A program made the translations under genes and the position numbers. From positions 1-64,000 of the forward strand of contig NZ_DASWSJ010000113.1 in NCBI RefSeq assembly GCF_036402745.1: 64,000 bases of DNA, read 5' to 3'. This document shows, piece by piece, positions 52,761 to 61,213 of this stretch. A model generated the notes under the pieces. The model did not search any database. It was given only the letters and a program-made list of their open reading frames with translations, and was not told the DNA's origin. Each line of letters starts with the position of its first letter. The first letter of the stretch is position 1. Source of the stretch: Actinophytocola sp036402745. GTDB taxonomy: Bacteria > Actinomycetota > Actinomycetes > Mycobacteriales > Pseudonocardiaceae.

Positions 52761-54261
52761 GCCGCCGGCCGTCGAGCTGCGCGGCATCGTCAAGCGGTTC
52801 GGCGCGGTGCTCGCCAACGACCACGTCGACCTCACCGTGGCGGCCGGCGAGATCCACGCGCTGATGGGGGAGAACGGCGCCGGAAAGTCCACGCTGATGG
52901 CGATCCTCTACGGGCTCGTGCGGCCGGACGAGGGTGCGATCGAGCTGGCCGGGCGGGCGGTGTCGTTCGCCTCCGCCGCGCAGGCCATCGCCGCCGGGAT
53001 CGGCATGGTGCAGCAGGGCTTCGCGTTGTTCGACTCGCTGTCGGTGGTGGACAACGTGGTCTACGGCGCGGAGCCGACCCGGCGCGGGCTGCTGGACCGC
53101 CGGGCGGCGCGGGCCGCGGTCGCCGAACTGATCGAGCGGCACCAGCTGCGGCTGCGGCCGGGGGACCGCGTCGGCGACCTGCCGGTCGGGGTGCGCCAGC
53201 AGGTCGAGATCCTCAAGCTGCTCTACCGGCGGGCCCGGGTGCTGATCCTGGACGAGCCGACGGCCGTGCTCACTCCGGCCGAGACCGGCCGGCTCTTCGC
53301 GGTGCTGCGGGACCTGGCCGCCGAGGGGCACCCGGTGCTGCTCGTCACCCACAAGCTGCACGAGGTGGAGGCGGTCAGCGACAACGTGACCGTGCTGCGG
53401 GACGGGCGGGTGACCATGCGCGGGCCCACCGCCGCCACCGGCCGCGCCGCGCTCGCGACCGCGATGACCGGCCGCGAGGTCGACCTGGACCGGGTGTACC
53501 CCGCTGGGCGGCCCGGTGCGGAGGCGCTGGCGGTGTACGGCCTGACGGTCCACGGCGACGGCCGGCCGGTGCTCGACGACGTGTCGCTGTCCGTGCGCGC
53601 CGGCGAGATCGTCGGCATCGCGGGGGTGGCGGGCAACGGGCAGACCGAGCTGGTCGCGGCCATCGCCGGCCTCCTGCCCGCCGCCGGTGCCATCGTGCTG
53701 GGGGAGCGGGACATCGGCGGGCTCGGCGTGCGGGAGCGGCGGGCCGCCGGGATCGCGCACCTCCCCGAGGACCGCGCCGAGGTCGGCTCCGCACCGGGCG
53801 CCCGCCTCGCCGACAACCTCGCGGTCGGCTTCCACCGCGGGCCCCCGCTGGTCCACAGGGGACTCCTGCGGGCGGCCGCGATCCGCCGGCACGCCGAGCG
53901 CGTCATCGAGCGGTTCGGCGTCCGCGCGTCCGGCCCGGCGGCGCCGATGCGCACGCTGTCCGGTGGCAACCAGCAGAAGGCGGTCCTCGGCCGGGAGCTC
54001 ACCCACGAGGCGCCGGTGCTGCTGGTCGAGCAGCCGACCCGCGGCGTGGACATCGGCGCGGTGGTCGGCATCCACACGGAGCTGATCGCCTACCGCGACG
54101 CGGGGCACGCGGTGCTGCTGGTGTCGGCGGAGCTGAGCGAGATCCTGGGGCTGGCGGATCGGATCTTGGTGATGTTCGAGGGCCGGGTGGTGGCCGAGTT
54201 CTCGAAGGCCGGGGCGGACGCGGACGCGATCGGGTTGGCGATGGCCGGGGTCGCCCCGTGA
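52741..54261 (+). CDS. Nucleoside ABC importer ATPase, duplicated (YufO/NupA-like)
   Basis: 506 residues with two ABC domains. First: Walker A GENGAGKST near 42, Q-loop GMVQQGFALFDSLSVVDN, Walker B VLILDEPTAVLT. Second: GVAGNGQTE near residue 295 as degenerate Walker A, signature TLSGGNQQKAVLGREL near 405 and LLVEQPTRGVDIG. This RbsA-like layout serves BMP-type nucleoside transporters. Overlaps its neighbours on both sides. Confidence 0.93.
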   Translation: MTQHRPEPPAVELRGIVKRFGAVLANDHVDLTVAAGEIHALMGENGAGKSTLMAILYGLVRPDEGAIELAGRAVSFASAAQAIAAGIGMVQQGFALFDSLSVVDNVVYGAEPTRRGLLDRRAARAAVAELIERHQLRLRPGDRVGDLPVGVRQQVEILKLLYRRARVLILDEPTAVLTPAETGRLFAVLRDLAAEGHPVLLVTHKLHEVEAVSDNVTVLRDGRVTMRGPTAATGRAALATAMTGREVDLDRVYPAGRPGAEALAVYGLTVHGDGRPVLDDVSLSVRAGEIVGIAGVAGNGQTELVAAIAGLLPAAGAIVLGERDIGGLGVRERRAAGIAHLPEDRAEVGSAPGARLADNLAVGFHRGPPLVHRGLLRAAAIRRHAERVIERFGVRASGPAAPMRTLSGGNQQKAVLGRELTHEAPVLLVEQPTRGVDIGAVVGIHTELIAYRDAGHAVLLVSAELSEILGLADRILVMFEGRVVAEFSKAGADADAIGLAMAGVAP

Positions 54262-55262
54262 GGGACGTGCGCACCGTCGGCGTCACGGTGGTCGCCGCGC
54301 TCGTTCTCGGGGCCGGGTTGCTCGCCGCCACCGGGGCCGACCCGCTCAGCGCCTACGCGGCCATCGTCGAGGGCGCGTTCGGGCCGGACGGCATCCAGGA
54401 CACGCTGGCCTACGCGGTCACGGTGGTCGGCATGGCGACCGCGCTCGCGATCCCGCTGCGGGCCGGCCTGGTCAACCTCGGCGGCGAGGGGCAGCTGGTG
54501 CTGGGCGCGATCAGCGCGGTCGCGGTCGGCCTGCACGTGCCGGGCCCGCTCGGGGTCGTCGCGGCCCTGGTCGCGGGGGCGCTGGCCGGCGGGGTCTACG
54601 CGGCCGCGGCGGCGTTGTGCGAGACCAGGCTGGGCGTGCCGCTGCTCGTCACCACCCTGCTGCTGAGCTACCCGGCGATGTCCTTCGCCGCCTACCTCGT
54701 CCGCTTTCCCATGCGGGACCCGGGATCCAGCCTGCCGCAGAGCGGTCAGCTCCCCCCGGACGTGCGGCTGCCGCAGCTCGGCGGGAGCGGGCTCACCGTC
54801 GGTCTGTTCCTGATCGTCGCCGCGGTCGCGGTCTACGCGGTGGTCGACGCGCGCACCCCGGCCGGGTTCGAGGCCAGGGTCACCGGCTGGGGACCGCGGT
54901 TCGCCGAGTACGCCGGGATCGACCGGCCCCGGCTGACGCTGCGCCTGCTGGCCTGCTCGGGCGGGCTCGCCGGGCTGGTCGGCGCGGTGGTCGTGCTGGG
55001 CTTCCCGTACCGGTTCATCGACGGCGCGCTGATCACCCCGCAGTACACCTGGATCGGCCTGCTGGCGGCGTTGCTGGCCGCCGCGAGTCCACTCGGGACA
55101 CTGGCGGCGGCGGTGTTCTTCGCCGCACTCACCAGTGGCGGGTTCGCCATGGAGCGGGCCACCCAGGTGCCGCGCGAGCTCACCGCGATCCTGCAGGCCG
55201 TGCTGATCGTCTTCCTCGCCGCGACGACCGGGTTGCTGCGCAGGCGAAGGAGCGCGGCATGA
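54258..55262 (+). CDS. Nucleoside ABC importer permease 1 (YufP/NupP-like)
   Basis: 334 residues, about eight to nine helices, BPD_transp_2 family. PLRAGLVNLGGEGQLVLGAI, KxRxxG-type loops and GAVVVLGFPYRF are typical. GTG start at 54258 overlaps the ATPase stop. Pairs with permease 2. Its TGA is immediately followed by the 38-bp tandem duplication. Confidence 0.92.
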   Translation: MRDVRTVGVTVVAALVLGAGLLAATGADPLSAYAAIVEGAFGPDGIQDTLAYAVTVVGMATALAIPLRAGLVNLGGEGQLVLGAISAVAVGLHVPGPLGVVAALVAGALAGGVYAAAAALCETRLGVPLLVTTLLLSYPAMSFAAYLVRFPMRDPGSSLPQSGQLPPDVRLPQLGGSGLTVGLFLIVAAVAVYAVVDARTPAGFEARVTGWGPRFAEYAGIDRPRLTLRLLACSGGLAGLVGAVVVLGFPYRFIDGALITPQYTWIGLLAALLAAASPLGTLAAAVFFAALTSGGFAMERATQVPRELTAILQAVLIVFLAATTGLLRRRRSAA

Positions 55263-55337
55263 TGACCGCCGACGTACTCTTCGCCGCGGAGGCGGCGTCA
55301 TGACCGCCGACGTACTCTTCGCCGCGGAGGCGGCGTC
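55262..55337 (+). repeat. Perfect 38-bp tandem duplication between the two permease genes
   Basis: 55262-55299 and 55300-55337 are identical 38-base units. Each starts with an ATG, encodes MTADVLFAAEAAS and then stops at a TGA overlapping the next ATG, so the ribosome would pass two 13-codon ORFs before the permease 2 start at 55338. Since 38 is not a multiple of three, the repeat shifts frame each time. It probably arose by slippage at the permease 2 start. Confidence 0.93.
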
Positions 55338-56234
55338 ATGATCGACGCGGCGCTGTTCTCCTCCGCGCTCGGCGCGCTCACGCCGATCCTGTTCGCCGCG
55401 CTCGCCGGGGCGCTGTGCCAGCGGGCCGGGGTCTTCAACATCTCCCTCGAGGGCACCATGCTCGTCGGCTGCTTCGCCGGCGTGGCGGGCAGCTGGTACA
55501 CCGGCAGCGTGTGGCTGGGCGTGCTCGCCGCGATGGTCGCCGGCACCGCGTACTCGCTCATCCTCGCCATCGGCACGGTGACCTTCGACGGCGACCCGAT
55601 CGTGCTCGGGGTCGCGGTCAACCTGCTCGCCGTCGGGCTCACCAGCTTCCTCATCCGGACCGTGTTCGGCACCCGCGGCACGTTCAGCGACCCCGCGCTC
55701 GCCGGCCTCGATCCGGTCGACATCCCCGGCCTGGACCGGGTCCCGTTCCTCGGCGACGTCCTTTCCGGACACTCGGCGCTCGGCTACCTGTCCTGGCTCG
55801 CGGTCGCCGGGCTCGCGGTGCTGCTCTACCGCCACCCGTGGGGCCTGCGGCTGCGCGGGGTGGGCGAGCGGCCGGAGGCGGCGGCCAGCCTCGGGGTGAG
55901 CGTCAGCCGGTACCGGTACGGGGTGATCCTCGCCGGCGGCGCGCTGTGCGGGCTCGCCGGCGCGCAGCTCGCGCTGGGCAACGTGACGCTGTTCTCGGAG
56001 AACATGACGGCCGGCCGGGGCTGGATCGCGGTGGTCGCGGTGCTGCTCGGCAGGGCGCTGCCGGCCGGGGTGCTCGCCGCCGCGGTGCTGTTCGGCCTCG
56101 CCGAGGCGTTCGGCTTCCGGTTGCAGGGCATCGGGTTGCCGCAGCAGGCCACCGACGCGGCGCCGTACGTGGTGACCCTGCTCGCGCTGTTCGTCTCCAG
56201 CGGGCGCCTTCGACGAACCAGGAGGAGCACATGA
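55338..56234 (+). CDS. Nucleoside ABC importer permease 2 (YufQ/NupQ-like)
   Basis: 298 residues, BPD_transp_2 family, about eight helices. Opening ALTPILFAALAGALCQRAGVFNISLEGTMLVGCFAG matches the second permease of nucleoside importers; GVGERPEAAASLGVSVSRYRYG is the coupling loop and MTAGRGWIAVVAVLLGRALPAG is typical. Start at 55338 follows the tandem duplication, whose ATG copies carry a plausible alternative N terminus out of frame. Overlaps the phosphorylase gene. Confidence 0.92.
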   Translation: MIDAALFSSALGALTPILFAALAGALCQRAGVFNISLEGTMLVGCFAGVAGSWYTGSVWLGVLAAMVAGTAYSLILAIGTVTFDGDPIVLGVAVNLLAVGLTSFLIRTVFGTRGTFSDPALAGLDPVDIPGLDRVPFLGDVLSGHSALGYLSWLAVAGLAVLLYRHPWGLRLRGVGERPEAAASLGVSVSRYRYGVILAGGALCGLAGAQLALGNVTLFSENMTAGRGWIAVVAVLLGRALPAGVLAAAVLFGLAEAFGFRLQGIGLPQQATDAAPYVVTLLALFVSSGRLRRTRRST

Positions 56235-56956
56235 CCCTGCCGATCACCACGATCCCGCGCACCGGTCTGCCCGGGCACGCGCTGGTGGTGGGCGACCCGG
56301 ACCGGGCTACCGCGGTCGCCGGGCTGCTCGACGACTCCGTCCTCATCGGACAGAACCGGGAGTACCGCAGCTACCGAGGCGGCTGGCGGGGCGTGCCGGT
56401 GGTGGTGTCCTCGCACGGCGTCGGCGGCCCCGGCGCGCTCTGCCAGTTCGGCGAGCTTGCCGAGGCCGGGGTGCACACGTTCGTCCGGTTCGGCACGGCG
56501 GGCGCGCTGCGCGCGGACATCGCCGACGGCGACCTGGTGATCGCCGAGGCCGCGGTGCGCGACGACGGCGTGACCCAGCAGCTGATCCATCCCGAGTACC
56601 CCGCGTTCGCCACCCCGGAGGCGGTCCTCGCGCTCGACCGGGCCGCCGCCGCGCACGGGACCCGGACCCACCGGGGCGTGGTGTGGACCCGGGCCGCGTT
56701 CAGCCCGATGGTGCGCGACCTACCGATGCGTGACTACCTCGCCGCCCGGGTGATCGCCATCGAGATGGAGCTGGCGACGCTGCTGGTGTTCGCCGGGCTG
56801 CGCGGGTTGCGGGCGGGCGGTGTGCTGGTCGTCGACGGTGACGCCACTGTGGACAATGCCGATCCCACGGCCTACGACCCGCACCGGCAGGTGGTGGCCG
56901 ACGGGGTCGCGGCCGGCAGCCGGGTGGCGCTGGACGCATTGGTGGCGCTGACATGA
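56231..56956 (+). CDS. Nucleoside phosphorylase (PNP/UDP family)
   Basis: 241 residues, NP-I hexameric type. GDPDRATAVA, NREYRSYRG, SHGVGGPGALCQFGELAEAG, RFGTAGALRADIADGDLVIAEAAVRDDG and AIEMELATLLVFAGLRGLRAGGVLVVDGD are the phosphate and ribose sites of the Udp/DeoD group. Cleaves a nucleoside with phosphate to base and ribose-1-phosphate. Sitting between a nucleoside importer and mtnA, the likely product is 5-methylthioribose-1-phosphate. GGAGGAG before the ATG. Confidence 0.9.
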   Translation: MTLPITTIPRTGLPGHALVVGDPDRATAVAGLLDDSVLIGQNREYRSYRGGWRGVPVVVSSHGVGGPGALCQFGELAEAGVHTFVRFGTAGALRADIADGDLVIAEAAVRDDGVTQQLIHPEYPAFATPEAVLALDRAAAAHGTRTHRGVVWTRAAFSPMVRDLPMRDYLAARVIAIEMELATLLVFAGLRGLRAGGVLVVDGDATVDNADPTAYDPHRQVVADGVAAGSRVALDALVALT

Positions 56957-58128
56957 CCGAGAGCTGGCAGAAGGCGGCCGAGCGGCTCGCGGCGACCCTG
57001 CGCGACGACGCGGCCGAGCGGGACCGGGCCGGCGCGGAGCCCGTCGGCGAAATCCACCTGCTGCGCGGCTCCGGGCTGCTCACGCTGCTCGTGCCGGGCG
57101 AGCGCGGTGGCCAGGGCGCGGGCTGGCTCGCGGCCAACACGGCCACCCGGATCGTGGCCGCCGCGGACGCCTCCATCGGCCATCTCCTCGGCTACCACTA
57201 CCTGCAGCTGTGGCGCACCGAGCTGTTCGACCGGCCCGACGTGGTCGAGCGCCTGCAGCGGGGCACGGTCGACGGCGGGTGGTTCTGGGCCGGGGTGAGC
57301 AACCCGCTCGACGCCGCCCTGCGGCTCACGCCGGTGGCCGGCGGCTTCCGGGTGGACGGCCGCAAGTCCTTTGCCACGGGGGCGAGCGTCGCCGACCGGC
57401 TCGTCGTCAGCGCGACCCGCACGGACACCGACGAGAAGCTCACGTTCACCGTCGACGCGCACGCGAAGGGCGTGCACCCCCAGCGTGACTGGGACAACCT
57501 GGGCCAGCGGCTCACCGCGAGCGGCGGCGTGGTGTTCGACGACACGAGGGTGGCCGGCGACGACGTGCTCGGTGCCCAGCCCGACGACGAGACCACGCCC
57601 GGCGCGGTCCGGCTCTCGCTCGCCGCGATCGCGTTCCAGCTGATGCTGAGCCAGGTCTACGTCGGCACCGCCGAGGGCGCGCTGGCCGAGGCCGCGGGCT
57701 ACACGAGGACCCGCACCCGGGCCTGGCCACTGTCCGGTGTGGACTCGGCGGTGGCCGACCCGTACATCCTCGCCGGGTACGGCGAGCTGGTCGCGCAGAC
57801 CCGCGCGGCCGGGGCGCTCACCGACATCGCGGCCGCCGCGCTGGGCGAGGCATTCGACCGCGGCGCGGACCTCACGGCGGCCGAGCGTGGCGAGGCGGCC
57901 GTGGCGATCTCCGCGGCCAAGGTCGTCGCCACCCGGGTGGCCAACGAGGTGACGACGAAGGTGTTCGAGCTCGTCGGCGCCCGGGCCACCGGGAACAAGT
58001 ACGGCTTCGACCGGTTCTGGCGCAACGCCCGCACGCTGACCCTGCACGACCCGGTCGCCTACAAGGCACGCGAGGTGGGCGCGCACCTCCTCACCGGCGA
58101 GCATCCCGCGCACACGGGGTACAGCTGA
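56953..58128 (+). CDS. Acyl-CoA-dehydrogenase-fold flavin monooxygenase (DszC/SfnB-like)
   Basis: 391 residues. N-terminal helical domain, FGG-type GERGGQGAGW loop, the middle beta domain (DGRKSFATGASVADRLVV, VVFDDTRVAGDDVLG) and C-terminal helical bundle ending in RNARTLTLHDPVAYKAREVG, a tail typical of DszC, SfnB and TdsC monooxygenases that use reduced flavin and O2 on sulfur compounds. The catalytic Glu of true acyl-CoA dehydrogenases is not seen. It overlaps the phosphorylase and mtnA genes, an unusual partner in methionine salvage. No flavin reductase is in the operon. Substrate unknown. Confidence 0.85.
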   Translation: MTESWQKAAERLAATLRDDAAERDRAGAEPVGEIHLLRGSGLLTLLVPGERGGQGAGWLAANTATRIVAAADASIGHLLGYHYLQLWRTELFDRPDVVERLQRGTVDGGWFWAGVSNPLDAALRLTPVAGGFRVDGRKSFATGASVADRLVVSATRTDTDEKLTFTVDAHAKGVHPQRDWDNLGQRLTASGGVVFDDTRVAGDDVLGAQPDDETTPGAVRLSLAAIAFQLMLSQVYVGTAEGALAEAAGYTRTRTRAWPLSGVDSAVADPYILAGYGELVAQTRAAGALTDIAAAALGEAFDRGADLTAAERGEAAVAISAAKVVATRVANEVTTKVFELVGARATGNKYGFDRFWRNARTLTLHDPVAYKAREVGAHLLTGEHPAHTGYS

Positions 58129-59117
58129 TGGACCTGCCGATCCTGGCCGACAGCGTGCGGCTGGCCGACGACGGCGTGCACATCCTCGACCGGCGGGTGT
58201 TCCCGGCGCGGCGGGAGTGGGTGCGCTGCGCGACGGTGGAGGAGGTGGCCACGGCGATCGAGGACATGGTCACCCAGTCGTCCGGGCCGTACTTCGCCGC
58301 GCTGTGGGCGATGGTGCTCGCCGCCCGCGAGGCCGAGCACGAGCCCGAACCGCTGGCCTACCTCGAGCGGGCGGGCGAGCGGCTGATCGCCACCCGGCGG
58401 ACCAACAACCACCTCCGCAAGGCCGTGCACGCCGTGTTGTCCACTGTGGACGAGAACGACCTCGTCGGGTCCGCGCTCGCCGGCGCGCGGGCGGGCGACG
58501 AGCGCTACCGGTCGCGCAGCCGCGCGCTCGGCGCGTTCACCGCCGACCTGCTGCCGGCCAACAGTTCCGTGCTCACCCACTGCTGGGCCGACCTCTACCT
58601 GGTCGAGCTGGTGGCGGCCGCGCGCCGGGCCGGCAAGACCCTCGCGTTCCACTGCACCGAGACCCGCCCGTACCTGCAGGGTGCCCGGCTGACCGCGGAG
58701 ACCCTGGCCGAGCTGGGGGTGGAGACCACGCTGATCACCGACGGGACGGGTGCCGCCGTGCTCGCCGCGGGCCGGGTCGACACGCTGGTCACCGCCGCGG
58801 ACCGGGTCACGATGGACGGTCACGTGGTGAACAAGATCGGCACGCTCGGGCTCGCGGTCGCCGCGCACGCCTACGACGTGCCGTTCCTGGCCATGGTCCA
58901 GGCACCGGACCGGCTCGCGCCGACCGCGGCCGACGTGCCGATCGAGTACCGGGCGGGCGCCGAGGTGCTCACCGCGGCAGGCGTCGTGCATCCGGGGATC
59001 CGTGGTCACTACCCGGCCTTCGACGTCACCCCACCGCGGTTCGTCACCACGGTGGTCACCGACCGGGGCGCGTTCGACCCGCACGCGCTGGCCGGCTACT
59101 ACGAGGAGGAGCCGTGA
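58128..59117 (+). CDS. mtnA: Methylthioribose-1-phosphate isomerase-like (eIF2B family)
   Basis: 329 residues. THCWADLYL contains a Cys at 152 and VTAADRVTMDGHVVNKIGT an Asp at 225, matching the catalytic Cys/Asp of MtnA; ETRPYLQGARLTAETLAELGVETTLITD is also family-typical. Converts methylthioribose-1-phosphate to methylthioribulose-1-phosphate. The TDNMA segment of MtnA is changed to TDGTGA, and the N-terminal domain is divergent, so a ribose-1,5-bisphosphate isomerase-type activity cannot be excluded. The neighbouring mtnC, mtnB and mtnD favour MtnA. Confidence 0.78.
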   Translation: MDLPILADSVRLADDGVHILDRRVFPARREWVRCATVEEVATAIEDMVTQSSGPYFAALWAMVLAAREAEHEPEPLAYLERAGERLIATRRTNNHLRKAVHAVLSTVDENDLVGSALAGARAGDERYRSRSRALGAFTADLLPANSSVLTHCWADLYLVELVAAARRAGKTLAFHCTETRPYLQGARLTAETLAELGVETTLITDGTGAAVLAAGRVDTLVTAADRVTMDGHVVNKIGTLGLAVAAHAYDVPFLAMVQAPDRLAPTAADVPIEYRAGAEVLTAAGVVHPGIRGHYPAFDVTPPRFVTTVVTDRGAFDPHALAGYYEEEP

Positions 59118-59824
59118 CGATCGCCGCCGACTGGGTGGTCCTCGACATCGAGGGCACGCTCACCGCCACGAGCCAGGTGCACGTCGTGCTCTACGACTAC
59201 GCCCGGCCCCGGCTCGGCCCGTGGGTCGACGAGCACGGCGACGACCCGGAGGTCGCGGCCGCGGTCGCGGAGATCCGCGCGCTGGGCGGGCTGAGCCCGT
59301 CGGCCGGCACCGGCGAGGTCGTCGCGGTGCTGCACGGGTGGATGGACGCCGACCAGAAGATCGCCCCGCTGAAGACGTTGCAGGGCCTGGTCTGGCAGCG
59401 CGGCTACGCGGCAGGTGAGCTGACGACCGAGTTCTTCCCGGACGTCGCCCCGGCGCTGCGGAGCTGGCGCGGCGCGGGGCTGCGGCTGGCGGTGTTCTCC
59501 TCGGGCTCGGTCGCCGGCCAGGTCGCGTCGTTCTCGCGGACCACCGACGGCGACGTGACTGACCTGTTCGACGGCCACTTCGACACGGTCAACGCCGGGC
59601 CGAAGAAGGAGGAGCCGTCGTACCGGGCCATCGTGGCGGCACTCGGCGCGGACCCCGCCCGGGTGGTGTTCCTCTCCGACGTGCCGGCCGAGCTGCACGC
59701 CGCCGCGGCCGCCGGCTGGCAGACCGTCGGCGTGGCCCGCCCCGGCGAGCCGTTCGGCGACGCCGACTTCGGTCCACACCGGACGGTCGCGACGTTCGAG
59801 GAGCTGGCGGTGGTGATGGCATGA
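59114..59824 (+). CDS. mtnC: Enolase-phosphatase (2,3-diketo-5-methylthiopentyl-1-phosphate)
   Basis: 236-residue HAD enzyme. Motif I VLDIEGTLT, motif II LAVFSSGSVAGQ, Lys in NAGPKKEEPSYRAI and motif IV VVFLSDVPAEL are the MtnC set. Acts both as enolase and phosphatase to make the acireductone. GTG start at 59114 overlapping mtnA; next gene overlaps by 4 bases. Confidence 0.92.
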   Translation: MTIAADWVVLDIEGTLTATSQVHVVLYDYARPRLGPWVDEHGDDPEVAAAVAEIRALGGLSPSAGTGEVVAVLHGWMDADQKIAPLKTLQGLVWQRGYAAGELTTEFFPDVAPALRSWRGAGLRLAVFSSGSVAGQVASFSRTTDGDVTDLFDGHFDTVNAGPKKEEPSYRAIVAALGADPARVVFLSDVPAELHAAAAAGWQTVGVARPGEPFGDADFGPHRTVATFEELAVVMA

Positions 59825-60435
59825 CGGTTTTGGTGGAAGCCGGCCGGGCGCTTGCCGCGGAGGCCGCCAGGTACGCCGCGATGGGCTGGATGCGGGGCAC
59901 CTCGGGCAACCTGTCCGTGACGCTGGAGCGGGACCCGCTGCGGCTGGCGGTCACCGCGAGTGGGCTGGACAAGGGGGAGCTGGCCGAGGACGACGTGGTG
60001 GTGGTCGACGAGGCCGGCGCCGCGGTGTCGGCCGGCGTGCCGTCCGCGGAGGCGGGGCTGCACGCGCGGATCGCCGCGGTCGCCGGGGCCGGCGCGGTGG
60101 TGCACGTGCACGCGCTCGCCCCGGTGCTGGCCGCGCAGCGGTGGCCGGGTGGGGTGCCGCTGCGGGACCTGGAGATGCTCAAGGGGTTCGGCCGGGCCGC
60201 GCACGACGACCTCGTCACCGTCCCGGTGATCGGCAACGGCCAGGACATGCGGGTGCTCGGCGACGCGTTCGAGCGCACCTACCGGGCGGACACGCCGGCG
60301 CTGATCGTGGCCCGGCACGGCGTCTACGTGTGGGGCGCGGACCTGCGCCAGGCCCGGCACCGGCTCGAATGCCTGGAATGGTTGCTCAGGTTCGCCGTCG
60401 GGACGAGTATCGACGGTGCGGAAAGGGGACTGTGA
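59821..60435 (+). CDS. mtnB: Methylthioribulose-1-phosphate dehydratase
   Basis: 204 residues, class II aldolase fold. GWMRGTSGNLSVTL, EAGLHARIAAVAGAGAVVHVHALAP (the HxH zinc ligands) and ARHGVYVWGADLRQARHRLECLEWLL are MtnB signatures. Converts methylthioribulose-1-phosphate to the diketone used by MtnC. Overlaps mtnC and mtnD by 4 and 1 bases. Confidence 0.93.
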   Translation: MTVLVEAGRALAAEAARYAAMGWMRGTSGNLSVTLERDPLRLAVTASGLDKGELAEDDVVVVDEAGAAVSAGVPSAEAGLHARIAAVAGAGAVVHVHALAPVLAAQRWPGGVPLRDLEMLKGFGRAAHDDLVTVPVIGNGQDMRVLGDAFERTYRADTPALIVARHGVYVWGADLRQARHRLECLEWLLRFAVGTSIDGAERGL

Positions 60436-61010
60436 TGACGCTGCTTACCGTGTGGGCCGACGACGATCCCGACATCGCCCTCGTCCACACCGAGGACGGC
60501 GACGAGATCGCCGCCGAGCTCAAGCGGCTCGGCGTGCGGTTCGACCGCTGGCCGGTGGTCGAGGGGCTGCCCGCCGAGCCGACCTCCGACGAGGTTCTCG
60601 CCGCGTACGCCGAGCACGTGCGACGGGTGGTCGACACCGAGGGCTACGTGCTCGTCGACGCCCTGTACCTCACGCCGTCCGACGACCCCGAGTGGGCCGC
60701 GAAGGCCGGGGAGGCGCGGCAGAAGTTCCTCGCCGAGCACACCCACGACGACGACGAGGACCGCTTCTTCGCCCGCGGCGCCGGCGCTTTCTACCTGCAC
60801 GTCGACGGCAAGGTGTACGCGGTGCTGTGCGAGGCGGGCGACCTGCTGAGCGTGCCCGCCAACACGACGCACTGGTTCGACATGGGCACCCGGCCCGACT
60901 ACGTGGCCATCCGGTTCTTCCACGACGACGAAGGCTGGGTGGGCAACTTCACCGGCGACCGGCCCGCCGACTCCTTCGCCGACTTCGACACGCTCGTGGC
61001 AACAAGGTAG
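60435..61010 (+). CDS. mtnD: Acireductone dioxygenase
   Basis: 191 residues of the ARD cupin family. EHTHDDDEDRFFARGAGAFYLH gives the metal ligands His102, His104 and Glu108, with His146 in PANTTHWFDMG as the fourth. Oxidises acireductone to the keto acid precursor of methionine (Fe form) or to methylthiopropionate, formate and CO (Ni form). GAAAGGGGA precedes the ATG. Last gene of the operon. No aminotransferase is included. Confidence 0.94.
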   Translation: MTLLTVWADDDPDIALVHTEDGDEIAAELKRLGVRFDRWPVVEGLPAEPTSDEVLAAYAEHVRRVVDTEGYVLVDALYLTPSDDPEWAAKAGEARQKFLAEHTHDDDEDRFFARGAGAFYLHVDGKVYAVLCEAGDLLSVPANTTHWFDMGTRPDYVAIRFFHDDEGWVGNFTGDRPADSFADFDTLVATR

Positions 61011-61036
61011 GCGCGAAGGGCCGGGCGAGCGTGCGC

Positions 61037-61213
61037 ATGAACCGCGATCCCCTTGGCACCGCGGCGAAGTGGCGTGCGCTGGCCGCCGCGAAGAGCCTGT
61101 CCATCCGCGACCTGATGATCGAGGTCAGCTCCCGGCAGGCGTTCGTCGGCTCGCGGCCGGCGGTCGGCTGCGCCGCCGAGAAACGTGGGCGAACCTTCCT
61201 TGACGGCGCCTAG
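61037..61213 (+). CDS. Small uncharacterised ORF
   Basis: 58 codons starting at an ATG 27 bases after mtnD and stopping within the end of the convergent chromate transporter gene. It is basic and helical (KWRALAAAKSLSIRDLMIEV) and I recognise no domain. The ribosome site is weak. It may be noncoding or a decayed gene end. Confidence 0.25.
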   Translation: MNRDPLGTAAKWRALAAAKSLSIRDLMIEVSSRQAFVGSRPAVGCAAEKRGRTFLDGA

